Shown: positions 45,436-54,524 of the stretch, one piece after another
How positions within the stretch are numbered: position 1 is the stretch's first letter
Layout: each line of letters begins with the position of its first letter
NCBI GenBank assembly: GCA_019694465.1
Contig: JAIBBV010000018.1
Location: forward strand, 1 to 55,680
Length of the DNA: 55,680 nt
Source: Oligoflexia bacterium
GTDB taxonomy: Bacteria > Bdellovibrionota_C > UBA2361 > JAFLCA01
Direction: 5' to 3'
Position numbers and translations under genes: made by a program
Notes under the pieces: model-generated
Seen by the model: only the letters and a program-made list of their open reading frames with translations
Databases searched by the model: none
What the model was told of the DNA's origin: nothing

Positions 45436-46227
45436 ATGGCACAAAAATTCATTGCTACCGAGTCCCAGGACGGAGTCTACGTCATCTCCTTCAATCGCCC
45501 CGATGTTCTTAATAGCTTTAACCGCGAAATGGCGCTCGAGGTGCAGTCAGCGCTTGAGTCAGCTGCCGGTGACTCGCAAGTCCGAGCACTGCTAATTACG
45601 GGGCACGGCCGAGCGTTTTGCGCTGGACAGGATCTAGCCGATGTAGCGCCTGCTGCAGATGGGTCTCTACCAAACTTGGGCGACATTGTTCGTGAGTGCT
45701 ATAATCCAATCGTTCTTAAGATACGCTCAATCGAGAAACCCGTTATCGCTGCAGTGAATGGAGTAGCTGCTGGTGCTGGGGCAAACCTGGCACTAGCTTG
45801 CGACATTGTTTTAGCTGCTTCTTCAGCAAATTTTATTCAGTCTTTTTGCAAAGTGGGACTTATCCCTGATAGCGGTGGCACCTACCTACTCCCTCGTCTT
45901 ATCGGTCTGGCACGCGCCAATGCGCTTGCAATGCTGGGAGAGAAACTTAGCGCAGCCGAAGCATTTTCGATGGGACTAATTTATAGAGTCTGTGAACCTG
46001 ATGGTTTAATGACCGAGGCGCTGACACTAGCGCGCCGACTAGCACAGCAACCCACCAAAGGCCTTGGGCTAACTAAGCGTGCCTTTAACGCCGCCTGGAC
46101 AAATTCGATCGAAGCGCAGCTTACTCTCGAAGGCAAGCTACAGGAGCAGGCGGGTCGCAGTCATGACTACGCTGAAGGGGTAACTGCTTTTTTGCAAAAG
46201 CGTAGCCCAAAATTTCGTGGCGAGTAG
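45436..46227 (+). CDS. paaG: PaaG: 1,2-epoxyphenylacetyl-CoA isomerase (enoyl-CoA hydratase family)
   Basis: 263 residues, the size of E. coli PaaG (262). Crotonase-fold motifs: HGRAFCAGQDLADV, then EKPVIAAVNGVAAGAGANLA with the oxyanion-hole Gly, and KVGLIPDSGGTYLLPRLIGL with the catalytic Asp replacing the usual Glu. FCAGQDL and PDSGGTYLLP mark the PaaG subgroup. It isomerises the ring epoxide of phenylacetyl-CoA to the oxepin. GGGAGAAG lies 7 bases before the ATG. First gene of paaG-H-I-J-Y-Z, with 177 bases before paaH. Divergent from the E1 gene. Confidence 0.93.
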   Translation: MAQKFIATESQDGVYVISFNRPDVLNSFNREMALEVQSALESAAGDSQVRALLITGHGRAFCAGQDLADVAPAADGSLPNLGDIVRECYNPIVLKIRSIEKPVIAAVNGVAAGAGANLALACDIVLAASSANFIQSFCKVGLIPDSGGTYLLPRLIGLARANALAMLGEKLSAAEAFSMGLIYRVCEPDGLMTEALTLARRLAQQPTKGLGLTKRAFNAAWTNSIEAQLTLEGKLQEQAGRSHDYAEGVTAFLQKRSPKFRGE

Positions 46228-46404
46228 TGCTTCGATGCAAGAATTTTAGTTATATGGCCAAAGATATATGGAGAGACTTGATCAAACCCTTTTTTGCATT
46301 GAACCAAGCCTGTTTTTGCCTGGGCAGCGCTCTGGTCGAGCTTGCCTGATCTAAGCAGTTTGAAATCTGAATTATCTGCCAAGTGCAGTACTAGAGTAAC
46401 TTGT

Positions 46405-47577
46405 ATGCGTAAACTTGATATTACAACCCCAATCGCCATCCTTGGCGCCGGTGCCATGGGCGGCGGCATTGCGCAACTGGCAGCCAGCAGTGGTCATTCA
46501 GTTGTGTTATTTGACAGCAATCCTGAACAGATCATGCGCGCACAGAGTGCAATCGATAAAACACTGAAGCGACAAGTGGAGAAAGGACAAATAGATGAGG
46601 CTAAGGCACGATCGATTCTAAAGCGCATCATTTTAGCTGAAGATGTAGATGCAGTTCGCGAATGTGGGCTAGTAATCGAGGCTATCATTGAGTCACTCAA
46701 GGCGAAGCAAGACCTATTTTCACGCGTTGAAAACCTAGTCAGCACCGATACTATCCTAGCCACAAATACTTCATCGCTATCGATTGCTTCGATCGCGTCA
46801 GCCTGCCGCAACCCGGGGCGCTTGGTTGGGATACACTTCTTTAACCCAGCCCCAGTTATGCCGTTGGTGGAAATAATACCCGGAATTTTAACAGATGCCG
46901 ACGTTAGCGACGCTGCCCGCGGGCTAATCGATCGTTGGGGAAAGACCACTGTTCTTGCCAAGGACACTCCTGGATTTATTGTAAACCGCATAGCACGTCC
47001 TTTTTACAGTGAGTCAATCCGTCAACTTGAAGAGGGAGTGGCGGATGCTCCTACCATCGATTGGGCTATGCGCGAACGCGGCTTCCGCATGGGGCCTTTC
47101 GAGCTAATGGACTTCATTGGTAACGACGTAAACTATAAAGTTACAGAAATAGTCTTCGAGTCATTCTTTTATGATCCAAGATTTAAGCCTTCGCTAACAC
47201 AGAAGCGATTGGTGGAGGCACGCCTCTTCGGCCGCAAGTCAGGCCGCGGATACTATGACTATAGTGCGGGAGTGCCCGCCCCTGAGCCCAATAAAGATAG
47301 TAAGTTATGTGAGGCTATTAGCTCTCGCGTTTTAGCAATGCTAATCAATGAAGCTGCCGACGCGCTCTTCATGGGTGTCGCCTCAAAGATCGACATAGAA
47401 ACAGCCATGACCAAGGGAGTTAACTATCCCAAAGGGCTACTGCACTGGGCAGATGAACTAGGGATTGAAAACGTACTCGCCCAACTTGAAGCGCTACACC
47501 AAGAATATGGCGAGGATCGCTATCGACCAAATCCATTATTGAGACGTATGGCCAAGGCTGGTCAGTCATTCTTTTAG
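46405..47577 (+). CDS. paaH: PaaH: 3-hydroxyadipyl-CoA dehydrogenase
   Basis: 390 residues from ATG 46405; a TTG 21 codons upstream is rejected because homology begins at PIAILGAGAMGGGIAQLAAS. NAD-binding fold GAGAMGGGIAQ and VVLFDSN, then LATNTSSLSIASIAS and GIHFFNPAPVMPLVEIIPG with the catalytic His, and KDTPGFIVNRIARPFYSESI. The C-terminal 3HCDH domain holds FRMGPFELMDFIGNDVNY. Shorter than E. coli PaaH (475), the second C-terminal domain being reduced. It oxidises 3-hydroxyadipyl-CoA to 3-oxoadipyl-CoA. Followed by paaI after 12 bases. Confidence 0.92.
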   Translation: MRKLDITTPIAILGAGAMGGGIAQLAASSGHSVVLFDSNPEQIMRAQSAIDKTLKRQVEKGQIDEAKARSILKRIILAEDVDAVRECGLVIEAIIESLKAKQDLFSRVENLVSTDTILATNTSSLSIASIASACRNPGRLVGIHFFNPAPVMPLVEIIPGILTDADVSDAARGLIDRWGKTTVLAKDTPGFIVNRIARPFYSESIRQLEEGVADAPTIDWAMRERGFRMGPFELMDFIGNDVNYKVTEIVFESFFYDPRFKPSLTQKRLVEARLFGRKSGRGYYDYSAGVPAPEPNKDSKLCEAISSRVLAMLINEAADALFMGVASKIDIETAMTKGVNYPKGLLHWADELGIENVLAQLEALHQEYGEDRYRPNPLLRRMAKAGQSFF

Positions 47578-47589
47578 TATGCAGGTCTC

Positions 47590-48021
47590 ATGAGTGATCG
47601 CCTCCAGGCCCAAGCTATAGTCGAAAAGATGTATGCTTCAGATGGATTCTCTGCTTGGTTGGGCATACAGGTGCAAACAATCGCGATTGGGAGTTGCATC
47701 TGCAAGATGCGCGTGCGCAAGGAGATGCTGAATGGATTTGGAGTCGCACACGGTGGGATTGCCTTTGCCTTAGCGGATAGCGCACTCGCCTTTGCCGCCA
47801 ACGGCCACGGACGAGTTGCAGTTGGTCTCGATAATTCGATCTCCTATCCAGCCCCGATTCGCCAGGATGACGAACTCACTGCTAAAGCGGAAGAGTTATC
47901 TCTTACCAACCGCACAGGGTTTTATAGGGTGACAGTGATAAATCAAAGACAGGAGATCGTGGCACTCTTCCACGGAACTGTATATCGGACAGAAAAGAAG
48001 CATTTTGGAGAAGCACAATGA
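47590..48021 (+). CDS. paaI: PaaI: hydroxyphenylacetyl-CoA thioesterase
   Basis: 143 residues, the usual size. Hotdog fold; the active-site region GVAHGGIAFALADSALAFAA includes the His-Gly-Gly and Asp of PaaI. SYPAPIRQDDELTAKAEEL follows. It hydrolyses ring-hydroxylated phenylacetyl-CoA and other dead-end CoA esters, releasing CoA. It sits 12 bases after paaH and overlaps paaJ by 4 bases (ATGA), consistent with coupled translation in the paa operon. Confidence 0.93.
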   Translation: MSDRLQAQAIVEKMYASDGFSAWLGIQVQTIAIGSCICKMRVRKEMLNGFGVAHGGIAFALADSALAFAANGHGRVAVGLDNSISYPAPIRQDDELTAKAEELSLTNRTGFYRVTVINQRQEIVALFHGTVYRTEKKHFGEAQ

Positions 48022-49226
48022 AATCAAGTTTTCTAATTGATGGCCTGCGAACTCCCATTGGTAGCTTAGGCGGAGCTCTCTCCAGTATGCGAGCAGACGA
48101 CCTAGGCGCGCATGTTATTCGGGAGCTACTGAAACGCCACCAATTCGACTATACCTCAATCGACGACGTAATTCTTGGGTGTGCCAACCAAGCCGGGGAA
48201 GACAATCGCAATGTAGCACGCATGTCACTTTTATTGTCGGGCATGCCCATAGCTGTCGGTGGACAAACCGTAAACCGCTTGTGCGCATCCGGAATGGCTG
48301 CAGCTTCCATCGCTGCTCACGCAATTGAAGCTGCAGAAGGCGAAGTATTTGTGGCTGGCGGTGTCGAACAGATGACGCGTGCTCCGCTGGTACTGTCAAA
48401 AGCCGAAACCCCATTTGCGCGTAATCAAGAATTATTTGATACCAGTCTTGGATGGCGATTTGTGAATCCACGTATGAAGGAACTCTACGGAGTCGATTCG
48501 ATGGGCCAAACGGCAGAGAACTTGGCTGAACAATGCTCCATTTCACGCGCCGACCAAGATACTTACGCCATGCGCTCGCAGCTTAAGGCAGCTGCCGCCC
48601 GCAAGGCGGGGCGCTTCGCAGAAGAAATTGCCCCCGTTATTATCCAACGTCCTAAGGGTGAAAGCGTTACATTTGCGGAAGATGAATTTATACGTCCGCA
48701 AACCACATTGGAAACTTTGGCCAAACTGAAGCCTGCCTTCCGTAGCGATGGGAAAGGCAGTGTGACGGCTGGAAATTCCTCCGGACTAAATGATGGGGCT
48801 TGCGCGCTGCTTATCGCGTCAGGTCAACAAGCGGAAAAGCATGCCTGGAAGCCGTTGGCGCGCATAGTATCAACAGCCGTAGCGGGAGTTGAACCACGCA
48901 TCATGGGACGCGGGCCAGTGCCTGCAAGCCAAAAGGCCCTTGCACGGGCCCGACTGACCATGAAAGACATGGACATTATCGAGCTCAATGAGGCCTTTGC
49001 TGCCCAAGTTCTTGCCTGCACTCGCGAGCTGGGTATTGCTGACGATGATGCAAGAGTCAATCCGAATGGCGGAGCGATAGCGCTAGGCCACCCATTAGGA
49101 ATGTCGGGGGCGCGCCTATTGCTGACTGCCGGACGAGAACTACAAAGAACAAAACAGCGCTATGCTCTATGTGCCATGTGCATTGGAGTCGGTCAGGGAA
49201 TGGCCACTATCTTGGAGCGCGTTTAA
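48018..49226 (+). CDS. paaJ: PaaJ/PcaF: 3-oxoadipyl-CoA thiolase
   Basis: 402 residues, the length of E. coli PaaJ (401). Thiolase N-terminal half with the nucleophile Cys in TVNRLCASGMAAASIAAHAI and VAGGVEQMTRAPLVLSKAE. C-terminal half with NPNGGAIALGHPLGMSGARL (catalytic His) and CAMCIGVGQGMATIL (second Cys). It cleaves 3-oxoadipyl-CoA to succinyl-CoA plus acetyl-CoA and, in the paa pathway, also the 3-oxo-5,6-dehydrosuberyl-CoA intermediate. Overlaps paaI by 4 bases and paaY by one base (TAATG). The name also fits PcaF of the beta-ketoadipate path; the context favours PaaJ. Confidence 0.94.
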   Translation: MKSSFLIDGLRTPIGSLGGALSSMRADDLGAHVIRELLKRHQFDYTSIDDVILGCANQAGEDNRNVARMSLLLSGMPIAVGGQTVNRLCASGMAAASIAAHAIEAAEGEVFVAGGVEQMTRAPLVLSKAETPFARNQELFDTSLGWRFVNPRMKELYGVDSMGQTAENLAEQCSISRADQDTYAMRSQLKAAAARKAGRFAEEIAPVIIQRPKGESVTFAEDEFIRPQTTLETLAKLKPAFRSDGKGSVTAGNSSGLNDGACALLIASGQQAEKHAWKPLARIVSTAVAGVEPRIMGRGPVPASQKALARARLTMKDMDIIELNEAFAAQVLACTRELGIADDDARVNPNGGAIALGHPLGMSGARLLLTAGRELQRTKQRYALCAMCIGVGQGMATILERV

Positions 49227-49828
49227 TGGCTTCTATTTTCGAATTTCAAGGATTCCGCCCGGTAGTACATGAAAGCGCCTTTGTACACCCTAATGCGACA
49301 GTGACCGGCAATGTCACCATTGGTCGAAATGTATACATTGGTCCAGGTGCTGCCATTCGCGGAGATTGGGGAGAGATCATCATCGCGGATGGTTGCAATG
49401 TGCAGGAGAACTGCACCATCCATATGTTCCCAGGCGTAACTGTGAGGCTCGACGAAGGTGCGCATATTGGGCATGGCGCTATTATTCATGGGGCGCATGT
49501 TGGCCGTAACTCACTAGTGGGGATGAACGCTGTGGTCATGGATAATGTAGCGGTTGGAGCTGAATGCATTGTTGGTGCATTAGCTTTCGTTCCTGAAGGG
49601 ATGCAGATCCCTTCCCGCAAAGTAGTAGTGGGCAACCCCGCTAAAATTGTAAAAGACGTTAGTGATGAAATGATCGGCTGGAAGAGTGATGGCACCAAGT
49701 TGTATCAGGCCCTTCCGGCACAGCTCCAAGCCAGCCTTAAGCCCTGCGAACCATTAAGGGGGCAGCCCTCAAACAAACCAACGATGAATATAGACTACAA
49801 GCCTTGGAAGCAAGGCAGCGCCAAATAA
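49226..49828 (+). CDS. paaY: PaaY: hexapeptide-repeat thioesterase/gamma-carbonic-anhydrase-like protein
   Basis: 200 residues from ATG 49226, overlapping the paaJ stop by one base. Left-handed beta-helix with hexapeptide repeats: HPNATVTGNVTIGRNVYIGP, then GAAIRGDWGEIIIADGCNVQ and HIGHGAIIHGAHVGRNSLVG, with metal-ligand His residues in CTIHMFP, HIGHGAIIHG. PaaY hydrolyses ring-hydroxylated CoA by-products and is a standard paa member. Slightly longer than E. coli PaaY (196). Followed by paaZ after 35 bases. Confidence 0.93.
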   Translation: MASIFEFQGFRPVVHESAFVHPNATVTGNVTIGRNVYIGPGAAIRGDWGEIIIADGCNVQENCTIHMFPGVTVRLDEGAHIGHGAIIHGAHVGRNSLVGMNAVVMDNVAVGAECIVGALAFVPEGMQIPSRKVVVGNPAKIVKDVSDEMIGWKSDGTKLYQALPAQLQASLKPCEPLRGQPSNKPTMNIDYKPWKQGSAK

Positions 49829-49863
49829 TATGTAAAGCACGCTAATAGAGACCAGGAGCAAAT

Positions 49864-51912
49864 ATGCAAACACTAGAAAATTATGCACAAGGTCAGTGGA
49901 TACGTGGCAGCGGTAAAATGCAGCCCCTCTATAACGCGATCAACGGTGAGGCCTTCGCCGAGACTAGCTCTAATGGTCTTAATTTTGGCGGGATGTTGGA
50001 GTATGCACGCACCGTAGGTGGACCAAAGCTACGTGGCATGACCTTCCACGAGCGCGCGCTGATGTTGAAGCGACTCGCCAAGTATCTAAATGACAAAAAA
50101 GACATTTTTTATAAAGTTTCTGCTGCTACTGGCGCCACTAAACTTGACTCATGGATCGACATCGAAGGTGGCATCGGCACGATGTTTGTATTCGCTAGCA
50201 AGGGTCGAAAGGAGTTTCCAAATGAAACCTTCTTTGTCGACGGCCCCATGGAAAATCTCAGTAAAAATGGAACCTTTGTAGGTCGACACATTTGCGTCCC
50301 ATTAGAGGGCGTCGCGTTACATATAAATGCTTTCAACTTCCCATGTTGGGGAATGCTAGAAAAAATTGCTCCAACTTTCTTAGCTGGGATGCCAGCCATA
50401 GTTAAGCCAGCGACAGTCACATCCTTTCTTGCCGAAAGCATGGTCAAAGAGATTATTGCGTCCGGAATTTTGCCAGAAGGTGCGTTGCAACTAATTTGCG
50501 GCTCAGCTGGAGACATTTTTGATCATTTAGGTTGTCAGGATGTCGTAACATTTACTGGCTCGGCGGAAACAGGAAAGCGCCTCAAGCAACATGCCAACAT
50601 CATCGAGCACTCCATTCGCTTTAACATGGAGGCTGACTCGCTAAACTGTTCCATACTTGGACCGGATGCGACTCCAGGCAGCGAGGAGTTTGATCTATTC
50701 ATCCGAGAAGTAGCACGTGAAATGACAGTTAAGGCCGGACAAAAATGCACCGCAATCCGGCGAACAATAGTACCCGCACAGTTAGCGCAGGATGTTGCCC
50801 AGGCGCTTAAGAAAAAATTGTCTGAGATCAAGTTTGGGGATCCAGCTATAGAGGGTGTCAAGATGGGCGCACTGGCAGGACGCGCTCAGGTAAAGGAAGT
50901 TCGTGAAAACTTTGAGCGTTTGAAGAAAGCGGCTGAAGTCATTTGCGGAAATCCCGATAAATTTGAAGTTGTAGGTGCTGACCCCAGCAAAGGTGCATTC
51001 TTCCCTCCAACATTACTAATGTGCAACGACCCTTTCAAACGCGAGGAGCCGCACAGCGTTGAAGCTTTTGGTCCGGTCAACACGATCATGCCCTACAAGA
51101 ATTTGGATGAAGCAATTGAACTTGCCAGGCTAGGTCGTGGAAGTCTGGTCGGCTCGCTGTTTACAAACGATGATTCGACTGCAGTAAAGGTAACGCTTGG
51201 TTGTGCCTGTTACCATGGTCGCCTACTATTGATGAATAGACATTGCGCCAAGGAATCTACTGGACACGGCTCGCCACTAGCGCACCTTATCCACGGCGGG
51301 CCGGGGCGAGCTGGTGGTGGCGAGGAAATGGGCGGTGCGCGTGGCGTTCTACATTTTATGCAACGTAGCGCAATCCAAGGCTCTCCTACTACCCTCTCCA
51401 AAGTTTTCAAGCAGTGGATGCGAGGTGCCGATAGGCCCGAGGTTCAGGGCCATCCCTTCCGCAAATTTTTTGACGAAATACAAATAGGCGATACACTCAC
51501 CACCCACAGGCGTACAGTCACCGAGGCCGATGTAGTAAACTTCGCTGGAATAAGCGGAGACTTTTTCTACGCACACATGGATGACATCGCGGCACGGGCA
51601 TCTTTATTCGAAAAACGCGTAGCACATGGATACTTTGTAATTTCTGCTGCAGCCGGACTATTTGTTGATCCAGCGCCGGGCCCAGTACTTGCCAATTACG
51701 GGCTAGAGAACCTGCGCTTTATCAAGCCGGTGTACATCGGCGATACAATCCAGGCTAAGCTGACTTGCAAACAAAAGACCGCTAAGGAGACCCCTGAGGG
51801 AGGAATTCCACAGGGGGTAGTGGCTTGGGACGTTGAGGTGTTAAATCAGAACGCCGAGTCAGTGGCGCTCTATACTATTTTGACCTTGGTGCAGCGCCGA
51901 GTTTCTAAATAA
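49864..51912 (+). CDS. paaZ: PaaZ: bifunctional oxepin-CoA hydrolase / 3-oxo-5,6-dehydrosuberyl-CoA semialdehyde dehydrogenase
   Basis: 682 residues (E. coli PaaZ has 681). Aldehyde dehydrogenase domain, about 1-520: [20 protein letters not shown], then [24 protein letters not shown] (general-base Glu near 256) and [15 protein letters not shown] (nucleophile Cys near 295). C-terminal R-hydratase hotdog domain, about 535-680: [40 protein letters not shown] (catalytic Asp) and [18 protein letters not shown]. It opens the oxepin ring and oxidises the resulting semialdehyde. AGGAG lies 5 bases before the ATG. Last gene of the paa run; a strong hairpin follows at 51957-51988. Confidence 0.95.
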   Translation: MQTLENYAQGQWIRGSGKMQPLYNAINGEAFAETSSNGLNFGGMLEYARTVGGPKLRGMTFHERALMLKRLAKYLNDKKDIFYKVSAATGATKLDSWIDIEGGIGTMFVFASKGRKEFPNETFFVDGPMENLSKNGTFVGRHICVPLEGVALHINAFNFPCWGMLEKIAPTFLAGMPAIVKPATVTSFLAESMVKEIIASGILPEGALQLICGSAGDIFDHLGCQDVVTFTGSAETGKRLKQHANIIEHSIRFNMEADSLNCSILGPDATPGSEEFDLFIREVAREMTVKAGQKCTAIRRTIVPAQLAQDVAQALKKKLSEIKFGDPAIEGVKMGALAGRAQVKEVRENFERLKKAAEVICGNPDKFEVVGADPSKGAFFPPTLLMCNDPFKREEPHSVEAFGPVNTIMPYKNLDEAIELARLGRGSLVGSLFTNDDSTAVKVTLGCACYHGRLLLMNRHCAKESTGHGSPLAHLIHGGPGRAGGGEEMGGARGVLHFMQRSAIQGSPTTLSKVFKQWMRGADRPEVQGHPFRKFFDEIQIGDTLTTHRRTVTEADVVNFAGISGDFFYAHMDDIAARASLFEKRVAHGYFVISAAAGLFVDPAPGPVLANYGLENLRFIKPVYIGDTIQAKLTCKQKTAKETPEGGIPQGVVAWDVEVLNQNAESVALYTILTLVQRRVSK

Positions 51913-51956
51913 TACGAGCCTACTAGCCAATTGTTCAGCGTTTCCCTAGGAGTTAT

Positions 51957-51988
51957 CTCATAAATGCCCATCCGTGGGCATTTATGAG
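51957..51988 (+). repeat. 14-bp perfect hairpin after paaZ
   Basis: CTCATAAATGCCCA and TGGGCATTTATGAG, with a TCCG loop. It lies 45 bases after the paaZ stop, between convergent paaZ and the flagellin gene. No T-run follows. It may act as a 3'-end structure. Confidence 0.85.
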
Positions 51989-51990
51989 TC

Positions 51991-52117
51991 GCGCGAAATT
52001 CGGCTTGGGGCCATAAGTACCCAAGCCTCATCGCGCTCCTAACGCCTACGGCGTTTGCTGGACCGTCCTTGGCCCAGTAGAAGCTATCTCGAATTTATCA
52101 ATTATGAGATGGCTTCT
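51991..52117. repeat. further inverted repeats between paaZ and flagellin
   Basis: Three more stems follow in series. GCGCGA (51991-51996) and TCGCGC enclose a perfect GGCTTGGG (52002-52009) / CCCAAGCC (52020-52027). AACGCC-TAC-GGCGTT lies at about 52040-52054. AGAAGCTATCTC and GAGATGGCTTCT (about 52079-52117, one wobble) reach the flagellin stop codon. Together with 51957-51988 this gap is almost entirely palindromic. Confidence 0.75.
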
Positions 52118-53969
52118 AGGCACTCTTCAGCAGTTGGAGCATTAGGGAAGGTTGTAAATTAATCGTATTAAGTAAACTTGCAGCCGTCTCCTGCAATATC
52201 TTAGTGCTAGTCATCGCAGCTACTTCACTTGCCATATCCGCGTCTTTAATTCGACTTTCGGCAGCCCCGTAATTTTCGCGAGTTGCCGTGATAACGCTCA
52301 GCGCCGACTGCAGTCGGCTTTGATCCGCACCTATTCGGCCCATGGCTGATCCCAAAGCGGTATGAGCTGAGTCCAATGTTCGTAGAGCAGCGTAAGCACC
52401 ACCACGAGTACTGAGTGAAATTGAATTCAGATAGGAACTATCAGAGGAATTCGTTAACAGTGCAGTTCCGGTGCCACCACCGTCAGTGCTCAGCAAATCC
52501 GTCACTCCATCGCCATTAAAATCGGCTGCTCCAAAATACTCGGCTGCAGTAGAGTAGTAATTGCTCGCCGCTGCAAACGTGCCATTTCCATTGCCAGCTA
52601 TGAGCTCAATCCCGGCCCCATCAGCCCCTATTACATCCAACTTGCCATCGCCATTAAGGTCCGATATCGCCACGTTAAAGCCAGGACCACCAATGGTAAC
52701 CGCCGCGTTAGCAGTACGATTGGTCTTTATAGTGAAGTAATCTGTGTTGTTAACTTGGCCCACAACAATGTCGGACCGTCCATCGTTATTCAAATCCCCG
52801 ACAGCAATCTCTGTAGAATTAGCGCCATTTAGTGCAATCTCTAGAGCAGAAGTAAACAGGCCATTGCCATTTCCAAATAGTACAAATGCCGACGAAGCGG
52901 AATCCCCTGCTACTACGATGTCTGACTTGCCATCTCCGTCAAAGTCGCCAACTTTAATATCACGAATGTCTAGGGCGGATCCGAAAACAGGTGTCGAGTA
53001 CATGCTTGAACTGGAGAATCCACCGTTACTAGTCCCCGCATTAACAAGCAGATTCTGCCCATCACCAGCAGCGATGTCTAACCGCCCATCCCCATTGAAA
53101 TCTTTAAGAGCGATCGAATGAACGGTGTTTCCGGCATCCGTGAAGATTCCGGTTTGACCATTTCTAAAAGTTCCATCGCCATTCCCAAGGAAGACCTTAA
53201 AGTCATTGCTGGCTGCAACAAGATCCAAAGTCCCATCGTTATTGACGTCACCGATCTGTACATCCTCGTAAGCTCCAGCGCTGTAGGTAACTGCATTTCG
53301 GAATGTTCCATCTCCATTGCCAAGACGCACTGAAATTGTACTTCCAGGCTCAATTCCAACGAGGTCCTGATATCCGTCCTGATTCAAGTCGCCGGTTCTA
53401 ATTTTACTTACGTTCGCACCAAAACTAGACACAGCAAGTGCCGAGCCAGCAACACCGGTGCCAAGTTGCCCAGTCTTTAAGTTACTTGGATCGATATACA
53501 AGGCCGCGGCAGCACTTGTTTCTCCGGCCGCTATTCGCATTCTTCCGGTACTTTGATTAAGTATCCTTATGCCGTTAAAGGTCGTGCTATCGACGAGGCG
53601 GTTGTATTCAGTGCGCAGAGACTGTGCTTCAGTATCCATGGCCGCTCGTTGAGGCGAGGAATACGATCCATTTGCAGCTTGAGTCGCTAGTTCCTTGAGT
53701 CGAGTGATAATTCCGCTAAGACTTTCAGTCACGCCGCCAGCGATTGAGAGCGTGCTAATTCCATCATTTATATTTCTGATCGATTGCCCGTATATTCTTG
53801 ATTTTGTGTTAAGAGTCGAAGCGATAGCTAACCCGGCGGCATCATCGCTAGCGCGATTAATGCGCTGACCAGACGCGAGCCTCTCGTTTACACGGCTCAA
53901 CGTATTGGTCGAAGCAGCAAGAATCCGCTGCGCGCGCAGGGATGCTATGTTCGCTCCAAATCCGCTCAT
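52116..53969 (-). CDS. fliC: flagellin with a seven-repeat FG-GAP/VCBS insertion
   Basis: 617 residues from ATG 53967-53969, chosen because flagellin homology begins at once (MSGFGANIASLRAQRILAAS) and an earlier in-frame start would precede a sigma-28-like -10 box. N-terminal D0/D1: NRASDDAAGLAIASTLNTKS and INDGISTLSIAGGVTESLSG, to about residue 165. C-terminal D1/D0: AAYAALRTLDSA-type helices, then SRIKDADMASEVAAMTSTKI, ending SLMLQLLKSA. Between them (about 187-507) are seven repeats: GDLNQDGYQDLV, GDVNNDGTLDLV, KDFNGDGRLDIA, GDFDGDGKSDIV, GDLNNDGRSDIV, SDLNGDGKLDVI, ADFNGDGVTDLL. Each has a DxNxDG Ca-binding loop. Seven such repeats would make a complete integrin-like propeller displayed on the filament surface. 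Confidence 0.92.
   Translation of the reverse strand: MSGFGANIASLRAQRILAASTNTLSRVNERLASGQRINRASDDAAGLAIASTLNTKSRIYGQSIRNINDGISTLSIAGGVTESLSGIITRLKELATQAANGSYSSPQRAAMDTEAQSLRTEYNRLVDSTTFNGIRILNQSTGRMRIAAGETSAAAALYIDPSNLKTGQLGTGVAGSALAVSSFGANVSKIRTGDLNQDGYQDLVGIEPGSTISVRLGNGDGTFRNAVTYSAGAYEDVQIGDVNNDGTLDLVAASNDFKVFLGNGDGTFRNGQTGIFTDAGNTVHSIALKDFNGDGRLDIAAGDGQNLLVNAGTSNGGFSSSSMYSTPVFGSALDIRDIKVGDFDGDGKSDIVVAGDSASSAFVLFGNGNGLFTSALEIALNGANSTEIAVGDLNNDGRSDIVVGQVNNTDYFTIKTNRTANAAVTIGGPGFNVAISDLNGDGKLDVIGADGAGIELIAGNGNGTFAAASNYYSTAAEYFGAADFNGDGVTDLLSTDGGGTGTALLTNSSDSSYLNSISLSTRGGAYAALRTLDSAHTALGSAMGRIGADQSRLQSALSVITATRENYGAAESRIKDADMASEVAAMTSTKILQETAASLLNTINLQPSLMLQLLKSA
52449..53411 (-). repeat. seven tandem FG-GAP/VCBS-encoding repeats inside the flagellin gene
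   Basis: Seven units of about 45-50 codons, each with a D-[LVF]-N-x-D-G-x-x-D-[IVL] core. The units are diverged at DNA level, so this is an old, protein-level repeat rather than a recent tandem expansion. No frameshift or stop interrupts it. Confidence 0.88.
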
Positions 53970-54524
53970 TGGTACAACAACTTCCATGTACAAGTGCGCT
54001 TTGGGGCGAAAAGCGTTCTCGTGCATTTCTACTATCGGCAAAAAACGCAAAGATCCTGAGACTTTAAACCTTCTAGAGGCGAAGCAGGGCGCGTCAGCAG
54101 CGACCCTCTCAGGAGCGCTAACATATTGTAATTATTATGCACAACGAGACTTAGCTTTATTTCCCCACGCCCTAAGGCCGCTTGGACTTGGGATTCTTAG
54201 CGGCCTAGTGGCCTGAGTGAGCCAAAAGTATGCATTCAACCGCTCCACAATCTGCCTATCAGCCGAAGAAGCAATTGGCGAAAATTCATGAACGAAACAC
54301 TTTGTTTTTCTATCGCCCTACAGCCGAGGCTAGTGCCATGTATGCACAACGTCAGATATACAATTTGATCTGCAATAGTCGCTATTCGATTTGACAGACA
54401 GTGTCAGACATTAATGTAGCTAATTAAAAACCACAGCGAGCTTCGGTTAGATCGTACACTCCGTGTTTCATCAAATACAGATTTCTACAAATTATCCATA
54501 GCGGCTTTGTTGCCCTAGTGGGGA
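53970..54524. other. noncoding interval upstream of flagellin
   Basis: About 555 bases. A sigma-28-like -10 element is at 54032-54039. Farther away, TTGACAGACAGTGTCAGA (54391-54408) contains a small inverted repeat TGACA / TGTCA. No gene is supported. Confidence 0.4.
54032..54039 (-). promoter_or_regulatory. sigma-28 (FliA)-like -10 element upstream of flagellin
   Basis: Minus-strand GCCGATAG matches 7 of 8 bases of the sigma-28 -10 box GCCGATAA, about 63 bases upstream of the flagellin ATG. TAAAGTCT, a good -35, lies 19 bases further upstream, whereas 11 is normal, so the promoter is not canonical as read. Confidence 0.4.

Noticed and set aside
48115..48546. Long antisense frame inside paaJ
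   Set aside because: Shadow of the thiolase gene, without features of its own; the same applies to antisense frames inside the E1, PaaZ and flagellin genes.
52038..52056. AACGCC-TAC-GGCGTT as an integron attC core
   Set aside because: The GTTRRRY/RYYYAAC cores are not met and no cassette or integrase is present.
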